Shown here one piece after another: positions 5,060 through 6,108 of a DNA stretch of 6,108 bases. The notes beneath the pieces are model-generated. The model was not told the origin of the DNA, did not search any database, and was given only the letters and a program-made list of their open reading frames with translations. Position numbers and translations under genes: made by a program. Every line of letters begins with the position of its first letter. The stretch's first letter is position 1. Origin of the DNA: Candidatus Rhodoferax bjergmarkensis (GTDB taxonomy: Bacteria; Pseudomonadota; Gammaproteobacteria; Burkholderiales; Burkholderiaceae_C); the NCBI GenBank assembly GCA_016708345.1, contig JADJFX010000032.1, positions 1 through 6,108 of the forward strand. The letters run 5' to 3'.

Positions 5060-5116
5060 CCCTAACCCGCAATTCAAGCCGACGCCTGACGGCGCGGCTT
5101 AATTGCAACGTTAGGG
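5060..5116 (+). repeat. attC site 5 (57 bp)
   Basis: The cores are CCCTAAC (5060-5066) and GTTAGGG (5110-5116). The arms are GCAATTCAAGCC and GGCTTAATTGC, a 12-nt pairing interrupted only by the extra left C. The central part is GACGCCTGACGGCGC. It is paired in sequence with site 6, differing mainly by changes that keep the stem. Confidence 0.9.
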
Positions 5117-5284
5117 CGCAGGGCCACGCCTGCGGCTTTCGCGGCGTTGCAACTTCGCTTCCAGTGCCCTGACCTCGGGCACGTACTCGGGGCGCACATG
5201 CACTGTCACCGCAGTGCGCCCGGCTTTCTTGTGGCGCTGCCGTTCGTCGGCTTTGCGCTCTGCGGCTGTCTTGGCTGGGCTCAC
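5111..5284 (-). CDS. Cassette c5, third gene: 57-residue basic protein
   Basis: The GTG start (5284) overlaps the previous stop as GTGA; the stop TAA (5113-5111) is supplied by the core of attC site 5. The protein has a basic N-terminal half, AAERKADERQRHKKAG, then the strand-like RTAVTVHVRPEYVPEVRAL and a basic helical tail ending RRRGPAP. The pattern of basic arm, short hydrophobic strand and helix resembles small ribbon-helix-helix-type DNA-binding proteins and phage proteins with AAER...R.....G.....V....VPEVRALA. That resemblance is suggestive only. Charge and size fit nucleic-acid binding. It is the third of three coupled genes. Confidence 0.66.
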   Translation of the reverse strand: MSPAKTAAERKADERQRHKKAGRTAVTVHVRPEYVPEVRALEAKLQRRESRRRGPAP

Positions 5285-5514
5285 TTGCCAGCCCCACAAT
5301 CGCACGGCCCAGCCGGATAGGCGGGCTCGTTGTGCAGCGCGCAGTCGCTGGCGTGGACGATCTCGTCTGCTGGCGCGAGCGTTACAAAATGCCACTTGCC
5401 GCAACTGCAGAACTGATAGCCGCTTGTAGTGCTCCATCGAGCAAGGCTCATCGGATCGGCGTCGGGAATGTGCAGCACTTTGGCTTGGTGCTGCGCTGAT
5501 GTCTTGGCCTTCAT
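5281..5514 (-). CDS. Cassette c5, second gene: 77-residue Cys/His-rich protein
   Basis: ATG 5514 is 4 nt after the preceding TGA; the TGA at 5283-5281 overlaps the next GTG start. The protein begins MKAKTSAQHQAKVLHIPDAD, and the second half holds C36SC38GKWH42, H54ASDC58ALH61 and C71DC73G near the end. The number and spacing of Cys and His predict one or two structural zinc sites. I do not recognise a named family; small proteins with such a CSCG.WH core are frequent in phages of this host group. Function unknown. The tight spacing on both sides indicates co-translation with the 163-residue and 57-residue genes. Confidence 0.74.
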   Translation of the reverse strand: MKAKTSAQHQAKVLHIPDADPMSLARWSTTSGYQFCSCGKWHFVTLAPADEIVHASDCALHNEPAYPAGPCDCGAGK

Positions 5515-5518
5515 TGCG

Positions 5519-6010
5519 TCAAGCCCTTGGGTGCCGCACACGCACGTCGTCGTCCACCCAGTCGGTGTGCGCATGCCTCTCCCTCTCCGCGTCGGCATCC
5601 CTCCGCGCAATCTCAGCTTCCGCCTTGATGGCTTTGCGCAAGTAGTCAGCCGAGCGGGATGCGCTTTCTTCCAAGGCCGACTGCATGCGTTTAATGGTGT
5701 GCTGCGCCACAGCGGCGCCTGCCCGCGCGCCAGCCGCAAACGCTCGCGCAATGTCGTCTAGAACCCAATCGCCGCTCTGGCCGTTGGTCAGCGCATCGGC
5801 AAGGCCCCAGTCCTGGCCGCGCGCATACCAATCCGGGCTTGCCTCGCTGGCGGCAAGCTCGCGCGCCTGCTCCATTGGCATCCGGCAGCCTTCGTGCAGT
5901 TCGGCCGCGCGCCTCTCCGTCTCCGTTTGGCGGTAAAACCTGTTGTCTGCTTTGTCCATGTCGTGCCTCTTGTAAAACCAGTCGAAGATCCAGCGTTCTG
6001 GGTGGTGCAT
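5519..6010 (-). CDS. Cassette c5, first gene: 163-residue phage-type protein
   Basis: The start is ATG 6010, with GGAG 6 nt upstream, in a leader almost identical to that of cassette c1; earlier in-frame starts lie in attC, and MDK at residue 18 is a weaker alternative. The protein starts MHHPERWIFDWFYKRHDMDK, then has GCRMPMEQARELAASEASPD, WYARGQDWGLADAL, and GDWVLDDIARAFAAGARAG. From about residue 106 to 147 a charged helix (HTIKRMQSALEE...KAIKAEAEIARRDADAERER) probably forms a coiled coil. The stop is TGA 5521-5519. I do not know the family; it is soluble, mostly helical, and looks like the phage early-region proteins around it. The N-terminal aromatic-basic segment could be a binding patch. 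Confidence 0.78.
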   Translation of the reverse strand: MHHPERWIFDWFYKRHDMDKADNRFYRQTETERRAAELHEGCRMPMEQARELAASEASPDWYARGQDWGLADALTNGQSGDWVLDDIARAFAAGARAGAAVAQHTIKRMQSALEESASRSADYLRKAIKAEAEIARRDADAERERHAHTDWVDDDVRVRHPRA

Positions 6011-6028
6011 CACGTTCTCCGCGTTGGG

Positions 6029-6086
6029 GCCTAACCCGCAATTCAAGCGGACAGCCTACGGCAGCCGCTTAATTGCAACGTTAGCC
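6029..6086 (+). repeat. attC site 6 (58 bp)
   Basis: The cores are GCCTAAC (6029-6035) and GTTAGCC (6080-6086). The arms GCAATTCAAGCGG and CCGCTTAATTGC pair with the extra C on the left. The central loop region is ACAGCCTACGGCAG. The right core differs from the left cores seen so far, so a further cassette or flanking DNA begins at 6081. Confidence 0.88.
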
Positions 6087-6108
6087 ATACATATTCAGGT
6101 AGCGTGGC
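6081..6108 (-). CDS. C-terminal end of a further leftward gene (partial)
   Basis: In one frame the last bases read RYLNMYG followed by TAA at 6083-6081, the TAA being part of the attC core GTTAGCC. Three other leftward genes (2764, 3771, 5111) end in exactly this way, so this is probably the end of the next gene to the right. Only eight codons are visible. Confidence 0.35.

Larger units (their letters stand above)
2464..6086 (+). mobile_element. Integrase-less array of six attC-bounded cassettes (CALIN-like), genes inverted
   Basis: Six imperfect palindromes (attC sites at 2714, 3282, 3717, 4140, 5060 and 6029) separate cassettes with joints at the G/TT of each right-hand core. The cassettes are c0 2465-2763, c1 2764-3329, c2 3330-3770, c3 3771-4200, c4 4201-5110 and c5 5111-6080. 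Cassettes normally hold one gene followed by attC in the same direction; here all genes read leftward while all attC sites read rightward. Matching sequences at the two ends of c0-c4 support their having been circular cassettes. No intI or attI is visible; the left end is a lone core site at 2464. Arrays without integrase are known as CALINs. Strand + denotes the attC orientation. Confidence 0.82.

Noticed and set aside
4262..5065. Long rightward open frame (267 codons) opposite the methyltransferase
   Set aside because: It is the antisense shadow of a clear methyltransferase with catalytic motifs; composition is rich in His, Ala, Val and Arg without domains, and there is no ribosome binding site.
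2464..6086. CRISPR array or ordinary REP-type dispersed repeats
   Set aside because: The repeats are 54-67 bp palindromes spaced 0.4-1 kb apart with whole genes between them, and they have specific GTTRRRY cores; neither CRISPR spacing nor REP anatomy fits.
2714..6086. The palindromes as rho-independent terminators between genes
   Set aside because: No T-tracts follow on either strand, the arms conserve attC-specific bases including one unpaired C, and ribosome binding sites of the next genes follow directly.
1..6108. tRNA or rRNA genes, and an integron integrase
   Set aside because: No cloverleaf with a conserved GTTCRANNC arm was found, and no tyrosine-recombinase motifs appear in any frame.

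Overview
The window looks like part of a tailed-phage or prophage genome from a GC-rich (roughly 60-65% by eye) betaproteobacterial-type host. The host call rests only on base composition and remembered similarity of several small proteins to phage proteins of Comamonadaceae/Burkholderiales. The left edge carries an overlapping pair resembling phage spanins (Rz/Rz1). The rest is small, dense, phage-like genes plus one DNA methyltransferase.

Layout. (1) 1-1324, rightward: the end of an Rz-like gene with a nested Rz1-like lipoprotein gene, then a 70-residue putative DNA-binding protein, then a gene broken by two compensating frameshifts, then a Cys-rich reading frame that loses its zinc-finger-like end at a convergent junction (about 1290-1330). 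Two copies of a GTTACGCGCGTA(A)C palindrome flank the 70-residue gene, the second inside a good promoter. (2) 1296-2461, leftward: four tightly packed genes, mostly with overlapping stop and start codons. (3) 2458-6108, leftward: a series of genes or small gene groups separated by six imperfect palindromes of 54-67 bp. Each palindrome has the full anatomy of an integron attC site (59-base element).

The attC array is the main discovery. All six sites share one orientation, judged from the extra C in the left arm, and that orientation is opposite to the genes. So every cassette carries its gene(s) antisense to attC. The two ends of most cassettes match each other (for example GTTAGGTGCC ... GGCACCTAAC), as expected if each was once a circle closed at the core site. 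A lone core site at 2464 with no palindrome on its left marks the left end of the array, inside an overlapping gene pair. No integrase gene is visible, so locally this is an integrase-less attC cluster embedded in a phage-type operon.

Cassettes, left to right: c0 77-residue protein; c1 166-residue Cys-rich protein; c2 132-residue acidic protein whose tail is encoded by attC; c3 small helical protein with a probable frameshift; c4 beta-class DNA methyltransferase; c5 three coupled small genes. A further gene probably ends at the right edge. Transcription of the leftward set must enter from beyond 6108. Apart from the methyltransferase, cassette gene functions are unknown.
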